This document shows positions 34,019 to 41,862 of a DNA stretch of 64,000 nt, piece after piece. Within the stretch, counting starts at the first letter, position 1, and each line of letters opens with the position of its first letter. The stretch is from Bacillota bacterium (GTDB lineage Bacteria; Bacillota; Clostridia; Christensenellales; Aristaeellaceae), in NCBI GenBank assembly GCA_023425025.1, contig JAFADG010000043.1, positions 107,307-171,306 of the forward strand, in the 5' to 3' direction. The notes under the pieces were generated by a model. The model ran no database searches and was not told the DNA's origin. It saw only the letters and a program-made list of their open reading frames with translations. The translations under genes were made by a program, and so were the position numbers.

Positions 34019-34888
34019 TTACATGCCAGCTGCGGCCATGGCAGCGCTGAGATGCTGGATATACATCGCCCGGACGGCGGCATTCTGGCCAAGTCCCTCA
34101 AGCCGGCATTCCACTTCAAAGCCGGCTGCCGTGAACAGCGTTTTCCAGGAATCCGGTTCATCCCCGGCCATATCGTTGTTGGCATGGTCGCCGGCAACTA
34201 CCATCAGCGGATACATCACCACTTTTTTTGCGCCGAAGGCCGTTACAGCCGCCAGAACATTATCTACGCTGGGGATGCCTTCCACAGTGCCGACGAAGAG
34301 ATTTTCATACCCTTCGGCATGCAGCATATAATCCAGCTGGCAGTATGTGGCATTGGCAAAGTGTTCCGTTCCATGGCCCATCAGCACAACTGCCGTATCT
34401 TCAGAGCCAGCCTCCGGGATGCTGGAAGTCAGAGCCTTGATCACCGCTTCATAGTCCTCATGGCTGTAGATCAGCGGATTGCTGACGGTAAGCTTGTCAA
34501 AGCTGTCCTTGTAGGCGCCGACCTCATTCAGGACATCCGTGTATTCGTATCCGGGCATAATGTGTGTCGGCTGCACGACAACTTCCTTGATGCCGTCCTG
34601 GATGAGGCGCTCCATCGCCTGGGCCACATTGTCGATCACAAGCCCGTCCCGGGTATTCAGCTTGTCTATGATCGTCTGGGCCGTAAACGCCTGGCGCACA
34701 TCCCAGTCAGGGTATGCGGCGGCGATATCCGCCGCAACGGCATCAATGGTGACATTACGCGAGTCGTTATAGCTTGTCCCAAAGCTGACGACCAGGATAG
34801 CCCGCTTGGGGGCCTCGCTTGCGCCGGCGAAGCTAATGCAGGAGAATGTGAGGATCGCGGAAACCAGAACCAAGAGTATCCTTTTCAT
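34019..34888 (-). CDS. cbiK: Exported sirohydrochlorin cobaltochelatase CbiK
   Basis: 289 aa from MKRILLVLVS; the ribosome site AGGAAAGGAAGG is 9 nt upstream. Residues 1-23 form a signal peptide with a likely cleavage at FAGA-SEA. The mature enzyme matches anaerobic cobaltochelatases: AILVVSFGTSYNDSRNVTID, VVVQPTHIMPGYEYTDV, the first metal-site His in VLMGHGTEHFAN and the second in MVVAGDHANNDMAG. CbiK inserts Co2+ into sirohydrochlorin, normally in the cytosol. An exported copy is known from Desulfovibrio, where it is linked to haem or metal handling. First gene after the riboswitch. Confidence 0.92.
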   Translation of the reverse strand: MKRILLVLVSAILTFSCISFAGASEAPKRAILVVSFGTSYNDSRNVTIDAVAADIAAAYPDWDVRQAFTAQTIIDKLNTRDGLVIDNVAQAMERLIQDGIKEVVVQPTHIMPGYEYTDVLNEVGAYKDSFDKLTVSNPLIYSHEDYEAVIKALTSSIPEAGSEDTAVVLMGHGTEHFANATYCQLDYMLHAEGYENLFVGTVEGIPSVDNVLAAVTAFGAKKVVMYPLMVVAGDHANNDMAGDEPDSWKTLFTAAGFEVECRLEGLGQNAAVRAMYIQHLSAAMAAAGM

Positions 34889-35205
34889 GAGTAAATACCT
34901 TCCTTTCCTCTTTAGCCTTTTATTCCAATACGCCTCGCTTTGCATAAACCTGAAGCGCCGCGAGCGCACATTGTTCTCAGAGATCGGACGAATGTTAAAA
35001 GCGGGATGCCACTCTGCACAAAATAAAAAGGATATGAGGGAAGCAGTTCCGACACATCCTCAAATCAAAATGCATAAGCAAACAATACCTACCATTATAA
35101 ATGGCGGCGCACGCTTGGATATGTTGACAAAACTCTATCCTCACGCGGGCTTGAGCAGCATTTCGGGACATATCTTTCTCTCGTCCGAAGAAAAGAATAC
35201 GTGAT

Positions 35206-35385
35206 TTTCAGGCAGGTCTTCTGACTTTACCTCATCGCGTTTTTCGCCTTCCCAACGCATGCGCATCAGTGGCTGGGCATTCAATTCGCCCTTGAAAAAC
35301 TGCTCGGCTATACAGCAGCGGTCCTGTCGGGGATTCACACCCCATTCCCTTTTCATCCAAGGCCAATCGCCTTAGACACCTGAAA
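35206..35385 (-). promoter_or_regulatory. Cobalamin (B12) riboswitch aptamer
   Basis: On the minus strand the order is TTTCAGGTGTC, GGAATGGGGTGTGAATCCCC, GACAGGACCGCTGCTGTA, GCCACTGATGCGCATGCG, TTGGGAAGGCG, CGATGAGGTAAAGTCAGAAG, ACCTGCCTGAAA. TTTCAGG and CCTGAAA (35379-35385 and 35206-35212) close P1. This is a textbook B12 aptamer and lies about 320 nt ahead of cbiK. Confidence 0.96.
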
Positions 35386-35437
35386 CTTCCCGTTTATTCA
35401 GTTTACAATGTACAAAATGGGCCAAAGACCCATTTGG

Positions 35438-35466
35438 ATTATACCGCTAGGCACCTGGGAATGCAA
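35438..35466 (-). promoter_or_regulatory. Sigma-A promoter of the second cobalamin operon
   Basis: On the minus strand TTGCAT (35461-35466) and TATAAT (35438-35443) are 17 bp apart. Transcription would begin near 35431, just before the riboswitch. Confidence 0.8.
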
Positions 35467-35514
35467 CAAAAGAATTCTCCTCCACAGCTACTGATAATCT
35501 TTAATGAAAAGGCA

Positions 35515-35543
35515 TTGACAAATCGGTTTACGCAGCATAAAAT
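35515..35543 (+). promoter_or_regulatory. Sigma-A promoter of the DUF4418-ABC operon
   Basis: TTGACA (35515-35520) and TAAAAT (35538-35543) are 17 bp apart on the plus strand, divergent from the B12-controlled promoter. Confidence 0.8.
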
Positions 35544-35570
35544 AGGAACAAATTAAATACCCATAATCAT

Positions 35571-35660
35571 ATCTGATTAGTATGTATTAATCAGATGGTA
35601 TGACTGACCAGATATCTGGAGGTCGGGCCAAGACGCTTGTTTTGATCCGGCCTCTTTTTT
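35571..35660 (+). promoter_or_regulatory. Attenuator-like leader with terminator before the DUF4418 gene
   Basis: The leader carries a 9-bp perfect inverted repeat (ATCTGATTA at 35571-35579, TAATCAGAT at 35588-35596), then the palindrome CCAGATATCTGG (35608-35619), then GAGGTCGG/CCGGCCTC (35619-35626 and 35647-35654) followed by six T. GACC at 35606-35609 can pair with GGTC inside the terminator arm, an alternative fold that would block it. The first gene starts 168 nt later, so read-through is required. Confidence 0.7.
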
Positions 35661-35827
35661 ATGGCATACATGCTGCATCGGATGCGGCCGCCCTGACCGG
35701 TATCTTCAAAGAGGGGAGATGCGATGTCCGACCCGCCATGATGGCATGATTCCTGACATGAGTTCTTACCAAGGTGATATCCAGTGCCGCACATTCCACG
35801 ATTCGATTTAAAAAAGGAGGCATCTGC

Positions 35828-36394
35828 ATGAAAAACAGGCTGATCACGGGGATTTTGTTCATCATTCTGGGCGCGCTTATTGCCATTGGGCCACAAACCA
35901 TTTTTCCTGTTTGCGGAGTGCAGGCAGAGGAAGGCGGGGCAGCACTAGAGCAGGCGCAGACGGGCGGCCAAGACCCGACTCCGGCTGATAGCGCTCCCGC
36001 CGAGACCGCGCCTATGGTCATGACCATGGCCCCGGGCTCCGTGATGACATGCCATTGGACCGCCCAAGCAGAGATTGGGGTTGGCGGCCTGATCGCTCTG
36101 CTTGGCGCGTTGCTGATCATCTTCCGTACCGCCCAAATCCGGCTTGGGATCTCCCTGGGCATCGCCTCTGGCGGGATCCTCGCGCTGCTGGTCCCAACCG
36201 TATTGATCGGCGTCTGCGGCAACGTGCACATGGTCTGTCATTCCCTTGCCCTTCCGGCTCTGTCGATCCTGTCCGGCATAGTGATCGCCGGTTCTTCAGC
36301 CAACGCCCTGTATCTCTATTTTACCGGCAGAAAAGAGCAGGATGCCGGCGGCAAACGGGATACTCTCGGAAAAGAAGGGCAGGCCTCCGCATGA
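35828..36394 (+). CDS. DUF4418 membrane protein
   Basis: 188 aa from MKNRLITGILFIILGALIAI, with AAAAAAGGAGG upstream. It has four membrane helices (about 5-25, 80-100, 106-126 and 140-165). After the first helix comes IFPVCGVQAEE, and before the second MTCHWTAQAEIGVGGLI; the conserved CHWT-type Cys/His motif defines DUF4418. Function is unknown. Its stop overlaps the FtsX-type permease gene as ATGA, so the two products probably act together with the ATPase that follows. Confidence 0.85.
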   Translation: MKNRLITGILFIILGALIAIGPQTIFPVCGVQAEEGGAALEQAQTGGQDPTPADSAPAETAPMVMTMAPGSVMTCHWTAQAEIGVGGLIALLGALLIIFRTAQIRLGISLGIASGGILALLVPTVLIGVCGNVHMVCHSLALPALSILSGIVIAGSSANALYLYFTGRKEQDAGGKRDTLGKEGQASA

Positions 36395-37602
36395 AACAGC
36401 CTCCTTTGACCGTTCCCAGGCTGGCCGCATATAACCTGCGGCGCAGGCCATTCCGTACAGCCTGTTTGATCGCGGTCGTATCGCTTTTGTCCTTTGCCGT
36501 CTTTGGCGGCTCCATACTGACTGCCAGCCTGAGAAACGGCATGCGCAGCATGGAGCAGCGCCTTGGGGCCGATATCATGGTGGTCCCAAATGGGAACGAG
36601 GCCGATCTTGAGGGCATGTTATTGAAGGGGAAGCCCAGCTATTATTATTTTGACCGGAGCTATGAGCAGCGTATCGCGCAGGTCGAAGGTGTTGCCCAGA
36701 CGACATCGCAATTTTTCCTGACTTCTCTTAACGCCGAATGCTGCTCACTGCCCCTGCAACTGATCGGGTTCGACCCGACCACCGATTTCGCGGTACAGCC
36801 ATGGATTGCAAAAGTATACAGCGGCACGCTGGAGGATGGCCAGCTGATCGCGGGCAGTGAGGTCGTATTGGATGGCAATCATACGCTGAAGTTTTTTGAT
36901 CAGACGTTCCCTGTGGCGGCAAAGCTGGAAGAGACGGCGTCGGGCCTGGACGCCTCTATCTTCATGAACATGAATACCATGAAGATCATGATTGCCAACG
37001 CCCTAAAAAACAAATTCAACTTTTATTCTATCAAGGAGTCTGAATACGCGGTTTCATCGGTGCTTGTCAAGGTCGCTAAGGATTACGACGCGCAAAAGGT
37101 CGCACGGGATATCCGTTTTCTGCTTCCGGATACGGATGTCATCGAATCGCACAATATGATCCAGGTTATTTCTGATAGCCTTGGAGATATTGCAGGCCTT
37201 GTCCGCATCCTTTCCGCAGTCATACTGATCCTTTCCGCCATTGTTTTGACGGTCGTATTTGCTGTTGCGGCCAACGAGCGCAAGAAGGAATTCGCGGTCA
37301 TCCGGATTTTAGGCGCAACGCGCAGAAAACTGACGGGCATCGTCCTGGCGGAGTCCTTTGCCATCAGCGTGGCAGGCGGACTTATTGGCGTGGCCGCCGC
37401 GGCGGTGACGGTATTTTCCTTCAGTGTGTCCATCGGTGACAGGCTCGACCTTCCTTATCTCACTCCCGGCCTCCCGGCAACACTTGGCATACTGGCTGTG
37501 AGCTTGCTGTTATCCTTTGCCGCGGGCCCCCTGGCAGCCATCTACTCCGCTGTAAAAATCAGCAATGCGGAAACATATTTGACCATGAGGGAGGGCGAAT
37601 AG
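36391..37602 (+). CDS. FtsX/MacB-type ABC permease
   Basis: 403 aa from MKQPPLTVPRLAAYNLRRRP, overlapping the DUF4418 stop. One helix at about 22-42, a large extracytoplasmic domain (about 45-255, with MRSMEQRLGADIMVVPNG), then three helices at about 275-300, 325-350 and 370-395. VFAVAANERKKEFAVIRILG-type sequence before the second helix is the FtsX coupling region. Such permeases export or mechanically act on substrates with a LolD-like ATPase, which is the next gene. Confidence 0.9.
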   Translation: MKQPPLTVPRLAAYNLRRRPFRTACLIAVVSLLSFAVFGGSILTASLRNGMRSMEQRLGADIMVVPNGNEADLEGMLLKGKPSYYYFDRSYEQRIAQVEGVAQTTSQFFLTSLNAECCSLPLQLIGFDPTTDFAVQPWIAKVYSGTLEDGQLIAGSEVVLDGNHTLKFFDQTFPVAAKLEETASGLDASIFMNMNTMKIMIANALKNKFNFYSIKESEYAVSSVLVKVAKDYDAQKVARDIRFLLPDTDVIESHNMIQVISDSLGDIAGLVRILSAVILILSAIVLTVVFAVAANERKKEFAVIRILGATRRKLTGIVLAESFAISVAGGLIGVAAAAVTVFSFSVSIGDRLDLPYLTPGLPATLGILAVSLLLSFAAGPLAAIYSAVKISNAETYLTMREGE

Positions 37603-37604
37603 CC

Positions 37605-38273
37605 ATGCTGCTAGATATCAAAGGGCTTACAAAGCAGTATGTCAGAGGCGGCGCAGCCTTTATAGCGTTGGACAATGCCTGCCTGTCGTTATCAGAGGGT
37701 GAATTTTTGACTATCTCCGGCAAATCCGGAAGCGGAAAAAGCACTCTACTGAATCTGATAGCCGGGCTCATGCGCCCAACGGCAGGAAGCGTAGAGTATT
37801 CAGGCAAAAACATTTTTGCCTTTACCGATGCGGAGGCCTCCCGCTACCGTAACGCATCCATCGGCTATGTTCCGCAGGGGCTGAGCGCACTTGCCAACCT
37901 GACCGTGCTGGATAATGTGAGGCTGCCTTTCTTTCTATTCAAAAAAGAAGGAGACGCTGGCGAAAAAGCGATTTTATTGCTTGAACAAACAGGCATCCGG
38001 CACCTTGCCGGTGTGTATCCAAGACAGCTTTCCGGCGGTGAACTACGGCGGGTATCCATTGCCAGGGCCCTCATCAACAGCCCCAGCCTTTTGATTGCCG
38101 ATGAGCCTACAGGCGACCTGGATGTCAAGACCACAGCCGGCATCATGTCACTGTTCAGTGAAATAGCTCAAGGAGGAACAGGCGTTGTGGTTGTCACTCA
38201 TGATCCCGATACAGCGCACTATGGCACGCGCTATTTCGTTATGGACGCCGGCAGACTAAACGAGGCAGGCTAA
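37605..38273 (+). CDS. LolD/MacB-type ABC ATPase
   Basis: 222 aa, 2 bp after the permease gene. Walker A is SGKSGSGKSTLLNLIAG (about 37-53), the signature is LSGGELRRVSIARALIN, Walker B is LLIADEPTGDLDVKT, and the switch His is in VVVTHDPDTAHYGTRY. This is the ATPase class that pairs with FtsX-type permeases. The operon of three genes has no dedicated binding protein. Confidence 0.93.
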   Translation: MLLDIKGLTKQYVRGGAAFIALDNACLSLSEGEFLTISGKSGSGKSTLLNLIAGLMRPTAGSVEYSGKNIFAFTDAEASRYRNASIGYVPQGLSALANLTVLDNVRLPFFLFKKEGDAGEKAILLLEQTGIRHLAGVYPRQLSGGELRRVSIARALINSPSLLIADEPTGDLDVKTTAGIMSLFSEIAQGGTGVVVVTHDPDTAHYGTRYFVMDAGRLNEAG

Positions 38274-38311
38274 GAGAACCTTTGAGGGAAAATGATATGT
38301 AGAATTCAACT

Positions 38312-38337
38312 CAAAAATCCCGGCTCGGTGCCGGGAT
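38312..38337 (-). terminator. Terminator of the nickel/peptide-type ABC operon
   Basis: On the minus strand ATCCCGGC-ACCGA-GCCGGGAT is followed by TTTTTG. It lies 39 nt after the last gene of the minus-strand operon. Confidence 0.85.
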
Positions 38338-38375
38338 ATGGTAAGGTACATAGCAGAAATTAAAACGACACCGCT

Positions 38376-38987
38376 TTATTCTCCGGAGATATTTTCAAAC
38401 ATCACAATTCTATCACAGGTCTTCTCCGCAAGGTCAGAGCTGTGTGTGACCACCAAAAGCCCCAATTTTCTCTTATTGACGATGTCCAGCATCAGTTCCC
38501 AGATCTGCGCCTGCGTAATCACATCCAGCATGGTGCTGATCTCATCGGCGATGATGAACTTGGTTTGAGGCCCCAATGCTCTTGCGATACAAAAGCGCTG
38601 CATCTCTCCGCCTGACAATTCTGCGGGGTAACGGGAGAGCCACTGTTGCTCAATGCCCATGTCTTCTAAAAAAGTTTCATCGGGCGTCCACGCTTCATTT
38701 AAGGTCCGCCCAAGCTTCCATCTGGGATTGATCGCTTTTTCGGGATGCTGATAAATGAGCTGCACAGGACAGTATCCTTCCTCCGGAAGATGCTTTCCGT
38801 CAAACAGCACCTGCCCAGATGAAGGTTTTAAGTAACCTGCCAAAACCTTTGCCAATGTGCTCTTTCCACAGCCGGAGGGCCCGATCAGCGCCACACGCTC
38901 CCCCGCGTCAATGGCAAGGCTGATATCGGTGAACACACTTTGATTTTTTGTGTATCCGAAAGAAACGGTTTTTGCCTCAAGTAGCAT
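38376..38987 (-). CDS. Nickel/peptide-type ABC ATPase (NikE/DppF-like)
   Basis: 203 aa, short for this family, from MLLEAKTVSFGYTKNQSVFT, overlapping the preceding ATPase gene by 11 bp. Walker A is LIGPSGCGKSTLAKVLAGYL, the signature is LSGGEMQRFCIARALG and Walker B is FIIADEISTMLDVITQ. It pairs with the second ATPase as the heterodimer usual for nickel and oligopeptide importers. It lacks the C-terminal cysteine segment found in its partner. Confidence 0.9.
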   Translation of the reverse strand: MLLEAKTVSFGYTKNQSVFTDISLAIDAGERVALIGPSGCGKSTLAKVLAGYLKPSSGQVLFDGKHLPEEGYCPVQLIYQHPEKAINPRWKLGRTLNEAWTPDETFLEDMGIEQQWLSRYPAELSGGEMQRFCIARALGPQTKFIIADEISTMLDVITQAQIWELMLDIVNKRKLGLLVVTHSSDLAEKTCDRIVMFENISGE

Positions 38988-39897
38988 GGAAGCATCGCAC
39001 CTCCCCATCCCGAAGGTTGCGCATCTCGGGATTATTTTCGCAGACATCCGTTTTCATGGGACATCTTGGAGCGTATAGGCACCCTTCCGGCAGTGAACCG
39101 GCATAGGGCTGCACGCCCCTTGTCGCCTTGAAGCCGTTTTGCGGGATCGCTTGCCATAACGCTTTTGTATACGGATGGCGCAGGGCATCCATCCCTTGCC
39201 TGAAATCCTCTGTAGATGCGGTTTCCACAGTCGTTCCCGCATAGAAAACCGCGATGCGGTCGGCATAATGAAGCGCAAGGTCGATATCGTGGGTAATCAG
39301 CATGACACCGCGCCCCTCATCGGCCAACGCCCGGAAATGCCCCATGGCGGTCTGTGCCAGCTCTTTGCTCAAGCCTGGCGTCGGTTCATCCGCGATGATC
39401 AGTTTGGCATCCCCGATGACAGCGGTGGAAACCAGCACCCGTCTCGCCATCCCGCCGGAAAGCTGGAAGGGAAAGAGTTTTTCCACAAGGCTTGAAAGCC
39501 CGTACTTCTTAAATACCGCTTGCTGCTTTCCTTGGCTGCCGTGGACACCGGCCACTTGCTTGCCGACCCGCATCAGGGGGTCCAGATATTCAACGGATTG
39601 CGGAACCAGGGCCATATCTCTTCCGCGAAGCTTTGCCTGAAGAGCGGGGGTCAGGTCATCCCCCATATATTGCATCTGGCCGGTCACGCGCGCATTGTTT
39701 GGCAGGAGCCCCAATATGGCATGAGCCAGCAGGCTTTTCCCGGACCCAGAGGAACCGGCAACGGCGAGGATTTCCCCCTCCCTGACAGTCACGCTCAAAT
39801 CGTTAATCACCTTAAGGTCTTTCTGTTCCAGGCCCCGGTCATACATGCGGAAGGAGACGGACAGATCCCGGACCTCCAATATGCTTTTGCTTGCCAT
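38977..39897 (-). CDS. Nickel/peptide-type ABC ATPase (NikD/DppD-like)
   Basis: 306 aa. Walker A is VAGSSGSGKSLLAHAILGLL, the signature is LSGGMARRVLVSTAVIG and Walker B is LIIADEPTPGLSKEL. The C-terminal CLYAPRCPMKTDVCENNPEM segment is the Cys-containing oligopeptide-transporter tail of this subfamily. Walker B is followed by PTPGLS, as in NikD-type members. It follows the second permease gene by 13 bp. Confidence 0.92.
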   Translation of the reverse strand: MASKSILEVRDLSVSFRMYDRGLEQKDLKVINDLSVTVREGEILAVAGSSGSGKSLLAHAILGLLPNNARVTGQMQYMGDDLTPALQAKLRGRDMALVPQSVEYLDPLMRVGKQVAGVHGSQGKQQAVFKKYGLSSLVEKLFPFQLSGGMARRVLVSTAVIGDAKLIIADEPTPGLSKELAQTAMGHFRALADEGRGVMLITHDIDLALHYADRIAVFYAGTTVETASTEDFRQGMDALRHPYTKALWQAIPQNGFKATRGVQPYAGSLPEGCLYAPRCPMKTDVCENNPEMRNLRDGEVRCFHAT

Positions 39898-39910
39898 CTT
39901 CTATCGTCTC

Positions 39911-40807
39911 CTATTCCTGTGCGCTGCCGGGATCGATCAAGAGCTTGACCTGATCGCCCAATTTGTCAAACAGCATCACCACGATCACCAGCATGACGCC
40001 GGGGAAGAAAACGAGCCACCACATCCCTGTGGCAATGTGCTTGAGTGCCTCCGAAAGGATGATCCCGATGGCTGGCGCATCCACCGAAAGGCCAAACCCC
40101 AGGAAGGTAAGCCCCGCCTCGTGGAGGATGGCGTGGGGAAACAGCAAAATCAGGCCGACAATAAACTGGGGCAAGACATGCGGAACGATATGCCGCCACG
40201 CCACCTGCATCCTGCTGATACCAAATTTGCGGGCGCTTTTCACATATTGCGCTTCCCGCACCTGCAGCACCTCGCCGCGGATCACCCGGGTCAGGTTGGG
40301 CCAGTGGGACAGCGCAACGCCGATGATGACGCCCTTCATCCCGCCGCCCAGCATAAAGGAGATGAGCATCAGCAGCACCATATGGGGAACGCCCATAAAC
40401 AAATCCACAAAATAGGAGACGACCTTATCCACCCATCCTCCGGCAGTTGCCGCCAGCAAGCCGATGATGAGCGCGAGAAAAGCGCTGACGGTGGCTGCCA
40501 GCGTGCCGATCAAAATGCTGGTGGACAGTCCCTTGACTGTGCGAAAAAACATATCCCTGCCCAGATAGTCCGTGCCGAAAAGGTGAGTAAAGGATGGGGC
40601 GAGCTTTTTCATGGAGTAATTGGGGCTGTAAAGCGCCGGATTCATGAGAATGCCCGCCACTGCAAGCACAGCAAGGAAGAGGAGGATCACGCTGGCAAGG
40701 ATCACGGTTTTTGTCCGCCGGTTCAACTTGCTTTTTGCCCTGCGCTGTAAAAGGGAGACTGTTTCTGATACGGCTGTGTTCTCCATAGCAGCACTATCGC
40801 TTTTCAT
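39911..40807 (-). CDS. Nickel/peptide-type ABC permease (NikC/DppC-like)
   Basis: 298 aa from an ATG behind GGGGGG, inside the end of the preceding permease gene. An N-terminal cytoplasmic part is followed by about six helices. THLFGTDYLGRDMFFRTVKG is the conserved NikC/DppC block, and the coupling loop lies in YVKSARKFGISRMQVAWRHI (about 198-217). Partner of the NikB-like permease. Confidence 0.92.
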   Translation of the reverse strand: MKSDSAAMENTAVSETVSLLQRRAKSKLNRRTKTVILASVILLFLAVLAVAGILMNPALYSPNYSMKKLAPSFTHLFGTDYLGRDMFFRTVKGLSTSILIGTLAATVSAFLALIIGLLAATAGGWVDKVVSYFVDLFMGVPHMVLLMLISFMLGGGMKGVIIGVALSHWPNLTRVIRGEVLQVREAQYVKSARKFGISRMQVAWRHIVPHVLPQFIVGLILLFPHAILHEAGLTFLGFGLSVDAPAIGIILSEALKHIATGMWWLVFFPGVMLVIVVMLFDKLGDQVKLLIDPGSAQE

Positions 40808-41789
40808 CAGAGAGCCCCCCTTCCCGGATTTGTGGGTTGAGCACGCCATAGAGAAGGTTTGCCGTCAAATTCCCGATAAAAACAAACAACACCGAAAACA
40901 GCGCCACACCCAGAAGCAATGGTACATCGCCCTTGAGTCCTGCCGCGCTGGCAGCACTGCCCAAGCCCGGATAGGAAAACACGTTTTCCGCCAGAACGCT
41001 TCCGCCAAACAGTTCGCTGAAGGAGGCAAACTGCAGCGTTACGGCGGGGATGGCGATATTCCGCAGCCCGTGGCGCTTGATCAGCGTCCATTTGCTTTCC
41101 CCGCGCGCTTTTGCGAACAGCACATAGTCGCTCTTAAAAACATCGATGATCTTTTGCCTGGTATGCAGCGCAATGCTGGCAACCCCGGTGATACTCAGGG
41201 TGAAGGCAGGCAGTATCAGATGATGGATACGCTCCCAGATGGTCACATCACCGGCCATCTTGCCGATCGGCACCGCCAAGCCAATGGGAAACCAGCCAAG
41301 CATGACGGAAAACACCATCAGCAGCAAAAGCCCGATCCAAAAGGCCGGCGTTGATGAAAGAATAAAGCAAAACGTCTTTATGCACCTGTCCAACAGGCTG
41401 CCCTGTGCCGTACCGCACAGTATGCCCAGAAGAAAGCCCAATAACCCCGATAGCAGCCAAGCTGTCGCCATCAATGCCAGGGAAGCGGCAAAACGTTCTC
41501 CCAGAATCTGCGTGACCGGCTTTTGATAGGTGATGGACATACCCATATCGCCATGCAGCAGATTGGAGAACCACACAAAATACCGCTCGACCGGAGGTTT
41601 GTTCAGACCCCAGTGCTCCGCCACATTGTCCCGCTGTGCCTGCGATACGTTGGATTCGGCCCCAACATAGGCGTCAACGGGGTCAATGGGAGAAGATACG
41701 ATTAACGCAAAGGTAAATACACTGACGCCAATCAGCAAGAGAATCATTCGCATCAGCGTCGTGGCGGTGTATTTCGCAAGCTGGTTCAT
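40794..41789 (-). CDS. Nickel/peptide-type ABC permease (NikB/DppB-like)
   Basis: 331 aa from MNQLAKYTATTLMRMILLLI behind AAGAGG. It has DPVDAYVGAESNVSQAQ, VERYFVWFSNLLHGDMGMSI and the coupling segment DYVLFAKARGESKWTLIKRH. ENVFSYPGLG is the typical C-terminal block. A strong hairpin separates it from the binding-protein gene. Confidence 0.92.
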   Translation of the reverse strand: MNQLAKYTATTLMRMILLLIGVSVFTFALIVSSPIDPVDAYVGAESNVSQAQRDNVAEHWGLNKPPVERYFVWFSNLLHGDMGMSITYQKPVTQILGERFAASLALMATAWLLSGLLGFLLGILCGTAQGSLLDRCIKTFCFILSSTPAFWIGLLLLMVFSVMLGWFPIGLAVPIGKMAGDVTIWERIHHLILPAFTLSITGVASIALHTRQKIIDVFKSDYVLFAKARGESKWTLIKRHGLRNIAIPAVTLQFASFSELFGGSVLAENVFSYPGLGSAASAAGLKGDVPLLLGVALFSVLFVFIGNLTANLLYGVLNPQIREGGLSDEKR

Positions 41790-41820
41790 CGGATGCCTCT
41801 TTCTCAAACGGCTACATCAA

Positions 41821-41846
41821 GCACCCGGGCATTTTCGCCCGGGTGC
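41821..41846 (-). repeat. Intercistronic hairpin after the binding-protein gene
   Basis: GCACCCGGGC and GCCCGGGTGC form a perfect 10-bp stem with a 6-nt loop, without a T-run. Such a stem downstream of a binding-protein gene usually protects its mRNA and reduces permease expression. Confidence 0.8.
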
Positions 41847-41862
41847 CTGTATGTTGATCCCT

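Noticed and set aside
35141..35356. 71-codon minus-strand frame upstream of cbiK
   Set aside because: It lies almost wholly within the B12 riboswitch aptamer, whose conserved bases explain the sequence.
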